Part shown: positions 35,185 to 44,719 of the stretch, piece after piece | Position numbering within the stretch: the first letter of the stretch is position 1 | How the letters are laid out: every line of letters starts with the position of its first letter | Source: Rhizobiaceae bacterium | GTDB taxonomy: Bacteria > Pseudomonadota > Alphaproteobacteria > Rhizobiales > Rhizobiaceae | Assembly (NCBI GenBank): GCA_023953845.1 | Contig: JAMLJC010000002.1 | Coordinates: 558,001 to 622,000 of the forward strand | DNA: 64,000 nt | Direction: 5' to 3' | Translations under genes and position numbers: made by a program | The notes under the pieces: model-generated | Databases searched by the model: none | Told to the model about the DNA's origin: nothing | The model's input: only the letters and a program-made list of their open reading frames with translations

Positions 35185-36198
35185 TCAGCCGCGTCGCCGG
35201 CGCTCGCGCCTGCCGCTATCGGCTTCGCTGTTGTTGGCGGCAGCCAGCTTGTTGCGCATGGGACCTATGCGCTCGATCACAGTCGCGACCGTCGGGCGCT
35301 CGGTTCTGGCGTGCGAGTCGATCGCCTTGCGCATGGCGGCAAGATGCTCGAACGACGTGCCGCAGCAGCCGCCGACGATCTTCGCCCCGGCATCGATCGC
35401 AAGGCGCGCATAGTCCGCCATCAAGGTGGGTGTGCCGGAATAGTGGATTTCCGAACCGCGAAATTCCGGGATGCCGCAATTACCTTTCACAATGACCGTC
35501 GCTTCCGGCTTCGCCTCGGTCATGTCGAGCAGCGAGGCGAGGATATCGGACGCGCCGACGCCGCAATTGGCGCCGACAGCCAGCGGTGCGAAAGCCAGAC
35601 CGTCCGCGACGCCGTGAATATCCTTCGGCAGCAGACCCATCATGGTGCGGCCGGCCGTATCGAAGGAGCCGGTATAGGTATAGGGCAGACCAACCTTGAT
35701 GGCGGCTTCCGCCGCCGCGCGGATTTCGTCGGGAGCGGACATGGTCTCGATCCAGGCGACCTCCGCGCCGCCCGCCTTCAAGCCTTCGATCTGTTCCACG
35801 AACGCGGCCACGGCATCTTCGTAGGAGAGCGCACCGAGCGGGATCAGCAGTTCCCCCGTCGGACCTACCGATCCGGCCACGATAACCTTCCGGCCTGCCT
35901 TGTCGGCGACCGACCGCGCGATCTCGGCGGCGCGCTTGTTGATCTCGAACACCCGGTCCTGCGCATGATGCAGCTTCAGGCGATGGCGCGTGCCGCCAAA
36001 GGAGTTGGTCAGGATGATGTCGGCGCCAGCGTCGACAAAACCCTGATGCAGTTTCGCGATCGTCTCGGGGGCGGTCTCGTTGAGCAGTTCCGGCGCTTCG
36101 CCAGCCTGCAGGCCCATCGCGAAAAGATTGGTGCCGGTCGCGCCGTCTGCAAGGAGCACGCCTTTTTCCGCCAGCAATGCGTCGATCGGGTTCAGCAT
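35185..36198 (-). CDS. bmt: Betaine-homocysteine S-methyltransferase (homocysteine methyltransferase family)
   Basis: 337 residues. TIM-barrel homocysteine methyltransferase with zinc Cys C212 in GANCGVG and C278-C279 in GGCCGT, and DGATGTNLF near the start. Highly like what I recall of the rhizobial Bmt, which uses glycine betaine as methyl donor for methionine. The last 10 residues are SGRRERRRRG, an Arg-rich tail not needed for the barrel and shared in style with four other proteins here. Regulated by the same palindrome as the pterin methyltransferase. Ordinary MmuM-type use of S-methylmethionine is the alternative. Confidence 0.8.
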   Translation of the reverse strand: MLNPIDALLAEKGVLLADGATGTNLFAMGLQAGEAPELLNETAPETIAKLHQGFVDAGADIILTNSFGGTRHRLKLHHAQDRVFEINKRAAEIARSVADKAGRKVIVAGSVGPTGELLIPLGALSYEDAVAAFVEQIEGLKAGGAEVAWIETMSAPDEIRAAAEAAIKVGLPYTYTGSFDTAGRTMMGLLPKDIHGVADGLAFAPLAVGANCGVGASDILASLLDMTEAKPEATVIVKGNCGIPEFRGSEIHYSGTPTLMADYARLAIDAGAKIVGGCCGTSFEHLAAMRKAIDSHARTERPTVATVIERIGPMRNKLAAANNSEADSGRRERRRRG

Positions 36199-36235
36199 GG
36201 GTCGTCTCTGAAGGAATGAGAGGAATTCGGATAAC

Positions 36236-36257
36236 GATATAAAGAAGTCTTTATGTC
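36236..36257 (-). promoter_or_regulatory. Palindromic operator before bmt
   Basis: GATATAAAGA-AG-TCTTTATGTC, 38 bp upstream of the bmt ATG. It differs from the perfect copy at 20178-20199 by one arm base (T to G) and the spacer. An adjacent CGTTATC is also shared, so about 20 bp are identical when one site is read on the opposite strand. Confidence 0.75.
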
Positions 36258-36392
36258 ACGTCAATCAATGCTGTATCGGCGATCCGCTTCAGTCGGCCTG
36301 TCGGTTGTAGTGCTCTGTCGGGCTGCCTATCTTAGCCGGATTATATTTCGGGCGATCCGGCAAGCCGGTGATCGTTTCGTGCAGGAGCCGAC

Positions 36393-37298
36393 ATGGACAT
36401 CGATACGGTCCTCAAATCCGTCGTGACGGTACAGGCCAACATTCCGGAGGATGGTTTTACCGCCAGCATTCTCGGTACGGAGCGCTCAGGCAGCGGCATC
36501 GTCATCCGCGACAACGGCCTTGTTCTGACGATCGGCTACCTGATCACCGAGGCAGAGACCATCTGGCTGACGACGCGCGGCGGTCGGGTCGTGCCCGGCC
36601 ATGCGCTTGCCTACGATCAGGAGACGGGCTTCGGTCTGGTGCAGGCGCTTGGACGGCTCGATCTTCCCGCCGTGAGGCTTGGCCAATCCGGAAAGGCCGA
36701 GGTGGGCGATCCGGTGACGCTCGCAGGCGGTCAGGGCGACGCTGTGGAAGCGCGCATCGTCACCAAGCAGGAATTCGCCGGCTACTGGGAATACCTGCTG
36801 GATGAAGCGATCTTCATCGCGCCGGCACATCCTTCCTGGGGCGGGGCAGGGCTGTTCAATGCCGACGGCGAGCTCATCGGCATCGGCTCGCTGCTTCTCC
36901 AGATGGCGAGCAAGGGCGAGACCCAGGACATCAACATGGTGGTGCCGATCGACATATTGCGGCCGATCCTCGACGACCTGCTCAATCGCGGGCAGGTCGA
37001 CAGGCCGCCACGGCCATGGCTAGGCGTCTATTCGGCAGAAAGCGACGGCAAGGTCGTCACTATCAATGTCGACCGGCGCGGGCCGGCTGCCGCTGCCGGA
37101 CTGCGTCAGGGAGATATCGTGACCGATGTGCGCAACCTTGAAGTGGAAGGCCTAGCCGATTTCTATCGCAAGCTATGGGCAAGCGGCCCGGCCGGCACCG
37201 AGATACCGATCCGCATCGTCCGCGACAGGCGGGACATGTGGCTGCGCATCAAGTCCACCGACCGCAACAGCTATCTCAAGAAGCCTGTCCTCCAGTAG
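36393..37298 (+). CDS. HtrA-like trypsin-PDZ protein lacking all three catalytic residues
   Basis: 301 residues with no signal peptide. The fold follows HtrA: SGSGIVIRDNGLVLT, then a trypsin-like barrel and a PDZ domain from about 210 (PRPWLGVYSAESDG, GPAAAAGLRQGDIV). The triad is gone: the His of VTNNHV corresponds to Y49 in LTIGYLI, the Asp of the D-L-A-L block to G79 in DQETGFGLVQ, and the Ser of GNSGGPL to W149 in PSWGGAGL. It should bind but not cut peptides, and as a cytoplasmic protein could be a chaperone or scaffold. Convergent with the XRE gene. Confidence 0.8.
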   Translation: MDIDTVLKSVVTVQANIPEDGFTASILGTERSGSGIVIRDNGLVLTIGYLITEAETIWLTTRGGRVVPGHALAYDQETGFGLVQALGRLDLPAVRLGQSGKAEVGDPVTLAGGQGDAVEARIVTKQEFAGYWEYLLDEAIFIAPAHPSWGGAGLFNADGELIGIGSLLLQMASKGETQDINMVVPIDILRPILDDLLNRGQVDRPPRPWLGVYSAESDGKVVTINVDRRGPAAAAGLRQGDIVTDVRNLEVEGLADFYRKLWASGPAGTEIPIRIVRDRRDMWLRIKSTDRNSYLKKPVLQ

Positions 37299-37305
37299 GT
37301 TTCCT

Positions 37306-38142
37306 CTAAGCGACGTCGAGGCTGCGCGCGAAGGCCGGGACTTCGTGCGCGTGGACGTCTGCGGCGCGGATCAGGTTGTCGAAGTGCCGTGTGAAGGTGC
37401 CGATCAGTTCGGTGGCGTTCAGTACCAGATACATGTCGCCCACATAGAGCGCGACCCGATAGGGCCCGAAGATCGTGTAGGGCACGGAGTAGCGCTGGCG
37501 GCCATCGTAGAGGTAGAGGCGGAAGCTCGGATAGAGATCATCCAGAAGCATCGCCATATGATCGAGCTGCCGACGCCGGGCGGCCTGTGAGAGACCGCTC
37601 CAGACGCCAAGGCCCCGGGCGAAGATCTCCAGCGTGTGGCGCGGCATGCAGACCTCCATGTCGGTCTGCGGCAGGCGGTTGTAGTCGATGCGTGACTGTG
37701 TCTCGTCGCGCTGCGCCTCCCGGCTGCGGTGGGAGATGTCCGCCTCGTAGTCGATGAGTTCGCGGGTCCGCAGCAGGTCCGGGATACCGGCCGGCACATA
37801 ACGGATCTTCATGCCGGCGGCTTCGGCATGCCATTTCGCCATCAGGGGTTCGCCGAAGGCGCTGGAACCCTCCTCGATCTCGAAGCTGGCGCGCAGTTCC
37901 CCAGTCAGCGCCTCGTCCTGGCTGAGACCCAGCAGCCAGTCGAGCGAGACCTTGTACTCGGCAGCGATATTGAGAAGCGTCTCGGCGCGGGGCAGCCGCG
38001 TGGACGTTCCGGAGAGAAGCTGGGAGAGCGCGGATCGGTCGATGCCGACCCTGCCGGCGAAAGTGGACTGGTTGATGTCGGCACGCTGGATAAGCTGCCG
38101 CAGCCGCTCCCGGAATATCAGGGAAAGGTCGCGCTTATCCAT
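37306..38142 (-). CDS. XRE-family transcriptional regulator
   Basis: 278 residues. An N-terminal HTH lies at 8-68 (ADINQSTFAGRVGIDRSALS, then LPRAETLLNIAAEYKVSLDW). The C-terminal 190 residues are a separate domain with WHAEAAGMKIRYVPAGIPDL and a Tyr-rich block around LYLYDGRQRYSVPYTIFGPY, of unknown ligand; no Zn-protease motif is seen. It is divergent from the fatty-acid desaturase with a 164-bp gap that holds a 9-bp inverted repeat, so it probably controls the desaturase. Confidence 0.8.
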   Translation of the reverse strand: MDKRDLSLIFRERLRQLIQRADINQSTFAGRVGIDRSALSQLLSGTSTRLPRAETLLNIAAEYKVSLDWLLGLSQDEALTGELRASFEIEEGSSAFGEPLMAKWHAEAAGMKIRYVPAGIPDLLRTRELIDYEADISHRSREAQRDETQSRIDYNRLPQTDMEVCMPRHTLEIFARGLGVWSGLSQAARRRQLDHMAMLLDDLYPSFRLYLYDGRQRYSVPYTIFGPYRVALYVGDMYLVLNATELIGTFTRHFDNLIRAADVHAHEVPAFARSLDVA

Positions 38143-38248
38143 ATACGGACGCTCCGAGCGCTGTTTTGTTTACTTTCCACATCAAGTGACGTGGTTGCTT
38201 CGCAAAATCAACATTTTCTTCGCCAAATCGCGTTGAATCTGACCCGGT

Positions 38249-38272
38249 CTACTGACACCCTTATGTCAGTAG
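38249..38272 (+). promoter_or_regulatory. Inverted repeat upstream of the desaturase gene
   Basis: CTACTGACA at 38249-38257 and TGTCAGTAG at 38264-38272 form a perfect 9-bp inverted repeat with a 6-bp spacer (CCCTTA). It ends 34 bp before the desaturase ATG. The likely protein is the divergently encoded XRE regulator. Confidence 0.7.
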
Positions 38273-38306
38273 GCGTGCAGAATCCACGCTGGCGAGACTG
38301 GACAAA

Positions 38307-39317
38307 ATGAGCATCGGGCGAGTGCGCACTGGCCGCAAGGCAACCATCGAGTGGCCGACAGTTACCCTGATCCTTGCCTGTTACGCCGCGTGGGGCGTGC
38401 TTGTCTTCGTCGCCTATCCTGCCTATCCGGTCATGTCGCTCCTGCTTCTCGGGGCAGTGCTGGCCTTACAATCCTCCCTGATGCACGAAGCCTCGCACGG
38501 GCATCCGACGCGCAAGGGCTGGATGAACGAATTGCTGGTCGGATTGCCGATCGGCCTCGTCTATCCGTTCCGGCGGTTTCGCACACTGCATCTGCGCCAT
38601 CATGCCGATGAACGCCTGACCGATCCGTTCGACGATCCGGAAAGCTATTACCGTGCGTTCTGGCAATACGAGAAGCTGCCGGCGGTGATGAGATCGCTGC
38701 TCACCATCAACAACGCGATGGTCGGACGGATTGTAATCGGTCCGCTGCTCGGCACCTGGATTTTCATCACATCGGAACTCAGGCTGATGCTCGACGGCGA
38801 CCGCGACGTGCGCCGCGCCTGGCTGCATCATGCAATCGGCCTCGCCATCGTGGTACCGCTCATCATCTTCGCCTCGGCGATCCCGCTCTGGCTCTATATT
38901 CTTGCGCCGGTCTGGATCGGACAGTCCATTCTTGCGATCCGCACCTTTGCCGAACATCAATGGTCCGAATGTCCGGACGGCCGCACCATCATCATCGAGC
39001 GGTCGCCGCTATCCTTCTTCTTCCTGAACAACAATCTGCACCTCGTTCACCACAAATTGCCGACAGCCGCCTGGTACAGGCTGCCGCAATTGTTCCGCGA
39101 GCGGCGCAACGAGTGGGTGGAAATGAACGGAGGATACGTCTATCCCAACTACTTCGCGCTGCTGAGGGACTTTGCCTTCAGGCCAAAGGAGCCCGTCGCT
39201 CATCCCTTCCTGCGCCGCACGCCTGAGCCCGGCCGCGCGTTCCGTCCTCGCGTGAGAGCGCGCAACGTGAACGGGTTTGGCACCGCTCCGGTGCCGGCCG
39301 AGCCGCCGAAGGAATGA
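38307..39317 (+). CDS. Membrane fatty acid desaturase
   Basis: 336 residues with four or more membrane helices. Three His boxes are in order: HEASHGH at 60-66, HLRHH at 95-99 and HLVHH near 250, binding the diiron centre; an extra FAEHQW lies before the third. The C-terminal 40 residues are Pro/Arg-rich. It would introduce a double bond in a lipid-linked acyl chain at the inner membrane, or hydroxylate a related substrate. Controlled by the adjacent XRE regulator through the inverted repeat at 38249. Confidence 0.85.
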   Translation: MSIGRVRTGRKATIEWPTVTLILACYAAWGVLVFVAYPAYPVMSLLLLGAVLALQSSLMHEASHGHPTRKGWMNELLVGLPIGLVYPFRRFRTLHLRHHADERLTDPFDDPESYYRAFWQYEKLPAVMRSLLTINNAMVGRIVIGPLLGTWIFITSELRLMLDGDRDVRRAWLHHAIGLAIVVPLIIFASAIPLWLYILAPVWIGQSILAIRTFAEHQWSECPDGRTIIIERSPLSFFFLNNNLHLVHHKLPTAAWYRLPQLFRERRNEWVEMNGGYVYPNYFALLRDFAFRPKEPVAHPFLRRTPEPGRAFRPRVRARNVNGFGTAPVPAEPPKE

Positions 39318-39408
39318 TATCTGCCTGACGCACGCCACGCGCCGATGCCTGCGTTGCCTCTCTCAACTCGCGTTGCGAGATTTTCCATTCCGAGCCTGAT
39401 CCCACACG

Positions 39409-40215
39409 ATGAGCAATTACATAGCCGCGCTGCCAATGTATGACTGGCCGGAACGTACGGCCGAGGTCGATGCCGAGTGGGCGGTTCTGCGCGATCTCAT
39501 GCGAGACGAGGGCATTCCGGCACCCGAAAAGCTTGTGCGGCGCAACGCGGATGTTCTTTCCATGTCGGGCGGCATCCGGGACGGGGGCGGGATCGAAATC
39601 GCACCCGATCCTTCGGTGCTTCCTGCCGATCAACTCGATCTCCACGCTCTTTGGCGGCATCCGGCGCTTTTGATCGGGCAAACCTGCTGGGGACCGATGG
39701 AACTCGGTCTGGCGCGGCATGTCGAAGTGGTCGGGCAGGCGGACTATTCCGCTTTCGAAGGGGGGCAGGGGCCCCTTTATTCAAGCGCCATCGTCATGCG
39801 GGCGGATGCGCCCGGCGTGCAGACGGTTGCGGCGAACGGAACTGTGGATCTGCCGGTGACGTCCATGCGCGGACGCCGCCTCGCCTTCAACAGCTCCGAT
39901 TCGCTGTCGGGCGTTCTGGCATTGGAGCGCGATCTGCAGCACATCGGCCAAAGCCTCGACATATTCTCCGACCGCATCCTGACCGGTGGCCACCGCAACT
40001 CGATCAAAGCCGTCGCGAACGGCGAAGCGGACGTTGCCGCGATCGATTGCAGGAGCTGGGCGCTTGCGCGCCGTTTCGAGCCTGCCGCCGAGGCATTGAT
40101 TGTCGTGGGCTGGACAGCGCTCAGGCCGGGCCTTCCCTTCATCGTATCGCGTCATCTGCCGGGAAAAATGATTCAATCGATTCGGAGAATTGTCGCGAGG
40201 AACGCCGGGACCTGA
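39409..40215 (+). CDS. PhnD-like phosphate/phosphonate-binding protein without signal peptide
   Basis: 268 residues. The start IAALPMYDWPE and the block ALLIGQTCWGPM fit the PF12974 periplasmic phosphonate-binding family, with two alpha/beta lobes. There is no signal peptide and no permease or ATPase next to it, so it is probably a cytoplasmic binding protein or an enzyme-like derivative. It lies 91 bp after the desaturase and may share its transcript. The ligand is unknown. Confidence 0.7.
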   Translation: MSNYIAALPMYDWPERTAEVDAEWAVLRDLMRDEGIPAPEKLVRRNADVLSMSGGIRDGGGIEIAPDPSVLPADQLDLHALWRHPALLIGQTCWGPMELGLARHVEVVGQADYSAFEGGQGPLYSSAIVMRADAPGVQTVAANGTVDLPVTSMRGRRLAFNSSDSLSGVLALERDLQHIGQSLDIFSDRILTGGHRNSIKAVANGEADVAAIDCRSWALARRFEPAAEALIVVGWTALRPGLPFIVSRHLPGKMIQSIRRIVARNAGT

Positions 40216-40257
40216 CGGGAGTTATACGCCCCGCACGATAAAAGCATGGAGGAAACG

Positions 40258-40482
40258 ATGCTACGTCGCATCTCGGCCGCAGAGCTGGTCGAGCAGTTGG
40301 TGTCCGAAGGCAAAGGGCGGATCATCTCGGTGGCTGACGCCATCTATTCCATCCGGAAAGCGATCCGGGATTGTGAACATACGGACGAGGAGCTTGGCCA
40401 ACTCATCGCCGCGATCGCCATACATCACGGATGCAATGTCGCGTTTTCAGGCGCGGGTTCCGATCTCAGCGTGCGAAGCTAA
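40258..40482 (+). CDS. Small hypothetical protein, 74 residues
   Basis: ATG at 40258 follows GGAGG by 6 bp; ATG 40246 lies on the ribosome site itself. Sequence MLRRISAAELVEQLVSEGKG, then a helical middle and IHHGCNVAFSGAG near the end. No membrane segment, no signal peptide, no family recognised. Length and good ribosome site make a real gene likely. Convergent with the GT-C gene, whose stop codon overlaps a shared hairpin. Confidence 0.6.
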   Translation: MLRRISAAELVEQLVSEGKGRIISVADAIYSIRKAIRDCEHTDEELGQLIAAIAIHHGCNVAFSGAGSDLSVRS

Positions 40483-40500
40483 GGAGTTGGCGCTGCCCTG

Positions 40501-42063
40501 TCAGCGCCGCGCCTGCCACCATTGGCTGCAAAGTCGTCCATTCGGCGGGACCGACGGATCGCCGTCCTTGACGAGACGGACATAATACACGCGGCGCGTG
40601 CCGCCGAAGCTTTCGGGGACATCGACAAAGCTCACCCGGTCAGGAAAACGATATCCGACGTCGCGCAACGGCAGCCAGATATGCGGCGGCGGGCATGGCT
40701 GGTCGAGCCAGGTCACGAGTCCCGGCTCTTCGATGCGGTTCACGAGGCCCGGAACCTCCTCGTTGAGCAGAACGAGCGAGGGATCGACCAGACGGAAATT
40801 GCCGATCCAGGACGAAAAGCCAAGAATGGTGCGCAACGGCCCCTGTTTCTCGAAGCCCTGAAGCAGAAACGCATGATCCATGCGGGCACTGCGCGATTTG
40901 CCGTCGCCGCCGATGGCCTGCTTGTACCACGTCGCCGGTATCACGAGCACCGAAACGGCCAGCGCGGCGGCGAGGAAATGCACCGCTACGCGGCGCCCAG
41001 CCGGGCCAAGCATCTGCGCCCTGATCGCGATCCAGGCGGGCAGCAGGAACAGAAACGGCGTCAGCCATCGATCGGGGAAGGCGGTCGATCCGGTGACGAT
41101 CATCAGGCCGACCACAAGGCCGAGACTGAACAGGATGGCGCGACCGATGAAGCCGTTGTTCGGCGAGGCGGCGCTGTCGGTCCTCAGCGGGTTCTGCCGT
41201 TCCAGCGCGAAACAGACGGCAGCGATGACCAGCGTCATGGCCGTGAAGTTCAGAACCGACTCGATCAGCTGGGCAAGTCCGTGCGTTCTGATCTCCAGAA
41301 AACCGCCCACCGCGGCAATCCCCAGCTTGCGCGTACGGGCAAGAACCGCGTCGATGTTCGAAATGCTCCAGATGATGGTGGGGAGCAGGGCGACGAGCGT
41401 GGCGGCGAGGCTGATCAGAAAGCGACGGTTGAGGATGACGGGGCGGTAGGCCGGAATGGAGATCGCCGCCAGCAGGATGGCGATCATGAAGATCGAATCG
41501 TTGAACTTCGACAGCATGGACAGCGCAGCGGCGAGGCCGAACAGCACGTAGGCCGTGATCGTCCGCTTCGTGACCAGATTGACGAGCGCCAGAACGGCGA
41601 GCGCGGAAAAGGCCAGCGCCGCCACGGAATGGGTCAGCGTATGCTGCGATTCCCAGAAGATCTGGGGCATGGTCATCAGGCCCAGCGCGCCGGCCGATGC
41701 CGTGAGCAACGAGAAGCCGAGCAGCGTCAGGGTCCGGTGGACTGAAAAGAACGTCAGAAAAAGCAGCAGGTATTTGATGATCTTCAGGGTCAGCAGCTTC
41801 GGACCCAGAACCTGAGCGAAGCCCCAGAATATCCATGTGAAAAGCGGCGGCTGCGATCCACCGTAGCCGGCCCAGAGATAGGGCACGTAGATAAGCTGCT
41901 CGGCATCGTCGATCGTGGTGGCGGTGCCGGCGAGCCAACTGACGAGTGTCAGCGTGGCGGCCTGAAAGGCGCAGTAAAGCGCGGCGAGCGCCAGCGCGGC
42001 GTTGACGCCGCCCAGCTTTCCCTCGCCGACCCATCGCACCCGGTTGTGGATTTTCTCGATCAA
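40501..42063 (-). CDS. GT-C glycosyltransferase (GT39/ArnT-like, PMT_2)
   Basis: 520 residues, about ten membrane helices in the first 400 and a soluble C-terminus. The first large loop carries IDDAEQ with D52-D53, the acidic pair that in ArnT and PMT enzymes is essential, followed by GYGGSQPPLFTW, a strong GT39 signature. It transfers a sugar from a polyprenyl-phosphate donor on the periplasmic face. It might use the donor built by the 0.6-6.4 kb operon, though it is 34 kb away. Confidence 0.75.
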   Translation of the reverse strand: MIEKIHNRVRWVGEGKLGGVNAALALAALYCAFQAATLTLVSWLAGTATTIDDAEQLIYVPYLWAGYGGSQPPLFTWIFWGFAQVLGPKLLTLKIIKYLLLFLTFFSVHRTLTLLGFSLLTASAGALGLMTMPQIFWESQHTLTHSVAALAFSALAVLALVNLVTKRTITAYVLFGLAAALSMLSKFNDSIFMIAILLAAISIPAYRPVILNRRFLISLAATLVALLPTIIWSISNIDAVLARTRKLGIAAVGGFLEIRTHGLAQLIESVLNFTAMTLVIAAVCFALERQNPLRTDSAASPNNGFIGRAILFSLGLVVGLMIVTGSTAFPDRWLTPFLFLLPAWIAIRAQMLGPAGRRVAVHFLAAALAVSVLVIPATWYKQAIGGDGKSRSARMDHAFLLQGFEKQGPLRTILGFSSWIGNFRLVDPSLVLLNEEVPGLVNRIEEPGLVTWLDQPCPPPHIWLPLRDVGYRFPDRVSFVDVPESFGGTRRVYYVRLVKDGDPSVPPNGRLCSQWWQARR

Positions 42064-42145
42064 GATGCCGTTCCGTGCAACGCCGCACCGCCCGGAGGCG
42101 CGGGTATCACGGCACGGCGGCAGTCACAACTCGGGCGCTTGAGGT

Positions 42146-44719
42146 CTACTGCCGCATCTTCTCGCCCGAAGGATCGAAAGGCGGCTCGATGTTGATGCGG
42201 GCGGGACGGCGCTGGCCGAGGATTTCGATCTCGAACAGGCCGGTGGCTTCATTGTCGGCCAGTTCAGCGGGTACATAACCCTGCGCCATCGACTTGCCGA
42301 CATAATGCGCATAGCCGCCCGACGTGACCCAACCGACCACCGACCATTCGCCATCGTGAAGGCCGCGTACCGCCGATGCCCCCTGCGCGGCGGAGGAGCC
42401 GCGCACCGCCTTTCCGGAAGCTTCGAAGCGCGGCGCGCCGAAATCATGCGTCTTGCCGACAGTGCCAAAGTCCTTGCCGTTCGCCTTTGCCCAGATGGGC
42501 TCGTCGCCCATCACATCGGCGTCGAGTGCGTCGACGATGAGTGAAACGCGGCGCAGCTTCGGGCCGTTGGTCTTTTCCTCGGCAGCGGCATCTCGTCCGA
42601 TGAAGTCGTTCTTCTCCATCTTTATAAAGCGGTCCATTCCGCCTTCGAACGGCCCGTAGATGGGGCGCAACTCGCGGAACCATGTCGGAAAGTTCTTTTC
42701 GAGGCGCATCGAAAGCAGCGCACGCATGCCGAAATCGACGATGCCGAATTCCTCGCCGGCTTCCTTGATCGCCTTGTAAACAAGCCGCTGATAGGCCGGC
42801 TGCATCCAGATCTCGTAGCCAAGATCGCCGGTGTAGGTGATGCGGTTCACCATACAGGGCGCGCCGCCGACCGCCATCTCCCGGAAGTCCATGAACCTGA
42901 ACGCCCTGGACGACACGTCGACATCGACCAGTTTCTGCAGCAGCGCCTGCGACTTCGGCCCCGCGATGGAGAGACCGACGAGGGTCTGGTCGAAGCGGTG
43001 GATGCCGATGCTGCCGTCCCTCGGCAGATGCTTTTCGAACCAGCGCATGTGATACTTCTGCGCCGCCGACGAGCCCCAGATCATAAATGTCTCGTCGCCT
43101 GTCCTGGCAATCGTGAAATCGCCGATCAGCTTGCCGCGCTCGTTGAGCATCGGGGTAAGCATGATGCGCCCCTTTTTCGGCATCCGGTTGGTCATGAGCC
43201 GGTTGAGGAAATCCTCCGCGCCCCCGCCGGAAACCTCATACTTGGCGAAGTTCGCAATCTCGGTGACGCCGACGCGCTCGCGGGTTGCCCTGACCTCGTT
43301 GCCGACATGCTCGAAGTCGTTGGAGCGGTGGAATGACACGACGTCCTTCGGCTCGCTCCCCTTCGGGGCGAACCAGAGCGGGGTCTCAAGGCCCCACGAA
43401 TCGCCCATGACCGCGTTCTGGGCGAGCATGGTGTCGTAGAGCGGCGTCGTCTGCGCCGGGCGCGCGGCCGGCAATTCCTCGTTCGGGAAGCGGATCGAGA
43501 AGCGTCGCGAATAGTTTTCCCGAACCTTGGCGTTGGTGTAGCGCAGGCTCGCCCATTCGCCCCAGCGGGCGACATCCATGCCCCAGACGTCGAAGCCGGG
43601 ATCGCCGTCGACCATCCAGTTGGACAGAGCGAGGCCAACGCCGCCGCCCTGGCTGAAGCCGGCCATGACGCCGCAGGCGACCCAGAAGTTCGTCAGGCCC
43701 TGCACGGGACCGACAAGCGGATTGCCGTCCGGCGCGAAGGTGAAGGGGCCGTTGATCACCTGCTTGATGCCGGCATTGGCGATGCCCGGGAAATGCCGGA
43801 AACCGATCTCCAGCGACGGCGCGATGCGGTCAAGATCGGGGGCAAGCAGTTCATGACCGAAATCCCAGGGCGTATTGACCGGCGACCACGGCTTGCAGGC
43901 CTTTTCATAGGTGCCGAGCAGGATGCCGTTGCGTTCCTGGCGGGTGTATATCTCGCCCTTGAAATCGAGCACGCCGACCATCTCGCGGCCGGTTTCCTTG
44001 TTGAACGCCTCGACCTCCGGCATCGGCTCGGTGAGCAGATACATGTGCTCCATGGCGAGCACCGGCAGTTCGACGCCGACCATGCGGCCGACCTCGCGAG
44101 CCCAGAGGCCACCGCAGTTGACGACATGCTCGGCATGAACGGTTCCCTGTTCGGTGACGACGTTCCACGTGCCGTCGGGCTGCTGGGTCAGTTCTCTGAC
44201 AGGATTGCGCAGGACGATGTCGGCGCCGAGCTTCTTCGCCGCCTTGGAATAGGCGATCGTCGTGCCGGACGGATCGAGGTGGCCCTCGACCGGGTCCCAC
44301 ATGGCGCCGACGAAATGCCGCTCGTCCATGAAGGGGAACATAGCCTTGGCTTCGGACGGCGTGATGAGCTCCGTGTCCATGCCGAGGTAGCGGCCCTTGG
44401 CGTGGGCGAGGCGCAGGAAATCCATGCGCTCCGGGCTATCGGCCATCATCACGCCGCCGGTGAGATGGAGTGAGCAGGATTGCCCGGAAAGCTCCTCAAG
44501 CTCCTTGTAGAGCGACACGGTGTAGGCCTGCAGCTTGGCGACGTTTGGATCGCCGTTCAGCGTATGGAAGCCGCCCGCAGCATGCCACGATGAACCGGAG
44601 GTGAGTTCGGAACGCTCGATCAGCACGATATCGGTCCAGCCGGCACGGGCCAGATGATAGAGTACGGAGCAGCCGACGACGCCACCGCCGATCACAACAA
44701 CTTTATAGTGTGATTTCAT
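42146..44719 (-). CDS. FAD-dependent DAO - GcvT dehydrogenase (dimethylglycine dehydrogenase-like)
   Basis: 857 residues. DAO domain with GGGVVG at 11-16 and the covalent-flavin motif GSSWHAAGG with H46, matching dimethylglycine dehydrogenase. The GcvT-like folate-binding domain starts near residue 450 and reads VGVTEIANFAKYEVSGGG. It removes an N-methyl group and loads it on THF as methylene-THF. It follows the second MttB gene (44810-46387) by 90 bp on the same strand, so the two may act in sequence on one substrate: first methyl by MttB, next by this dehydrogenase. It differs from the 8405 gene around the flavin His. Confidence 0.85.
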   Translation of the reverse strand: MKSHYKVVVIGGGVVGCSVLYHLARAGWTDIVLIERSELTSGSSWHAAGGFHTLNGDPNVAKLQAYTVSLYKELEELSGQSCSLHLTGGVMMADSPERMDFLRLAHAKGRYLGMDTELITPSEAKAMFPFMDERHFVGAMWDPVEGHLDPSGTTIAYSKAAKKLGADIVLRNPVRELTQQPDGTWNVVTEQGTVHAEHVVNCGGLWAREVGRMVGVELPVLAMEHMYLLTEPMPEVEAFNKETGREMVGVLDFKGEIYTRQERNGILLGTYEKACKPWSPVNTPWDFGHELLAPDLDRIAPSLEIGFRHFPGIANAGIKQVINGPFTFAPDGNPLVGPVQGLTNFWVACGVMAGFSQGGGVGLALSNWMVDGDPGFDVWGMDVARWGEWASLRYTNAKVRENYSRRFSIRFPNEELPAARPAQTTPLYDTMLAQNAVMGDSWGLETPLWFAPKGSEPKDVVSFHRSNDFEHVGNEVRATRERVGVTEIANFAKYEVSGGGAEDFLNRLMTNRMPKKGRIMLTPMLNERGKLIGDFTIARTGDETFMIWGSSAAQKYHMRWFEKHLPRDGSIGIHRFDQTLVGLSIAGPKSQALLQKLVDVDVSSRAFRFMDFREMAVGGAPCMVNRITYTGDLGYEIWMQPAYQRLVYKAIKEAGEEFGIVDFGMRALLSMRLEKNFPTWFRELRPIYGPFEGGMDRFIKMEKNDFIGRDAAAEEKTNGPKLRRVSLIVDALDADVMGDEPIWAKANGKDFGTVGKTHDFGAPRFEASGKAVRGSSAAQGASAVRGLHDGEWSVVGWVTSGGYAHYVGKSMAQGYVPAELADNEATGLFEIEILGQRRPARINIEPPFDPSGEKMRQ

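Noticed and set aside
40489..40508. GGCGCTG/CAGCGCC hairpin as an independent terminator
   Set aside because: It overlaps the stop codon of the convergent GT-C gene and has no T-run on either strand.
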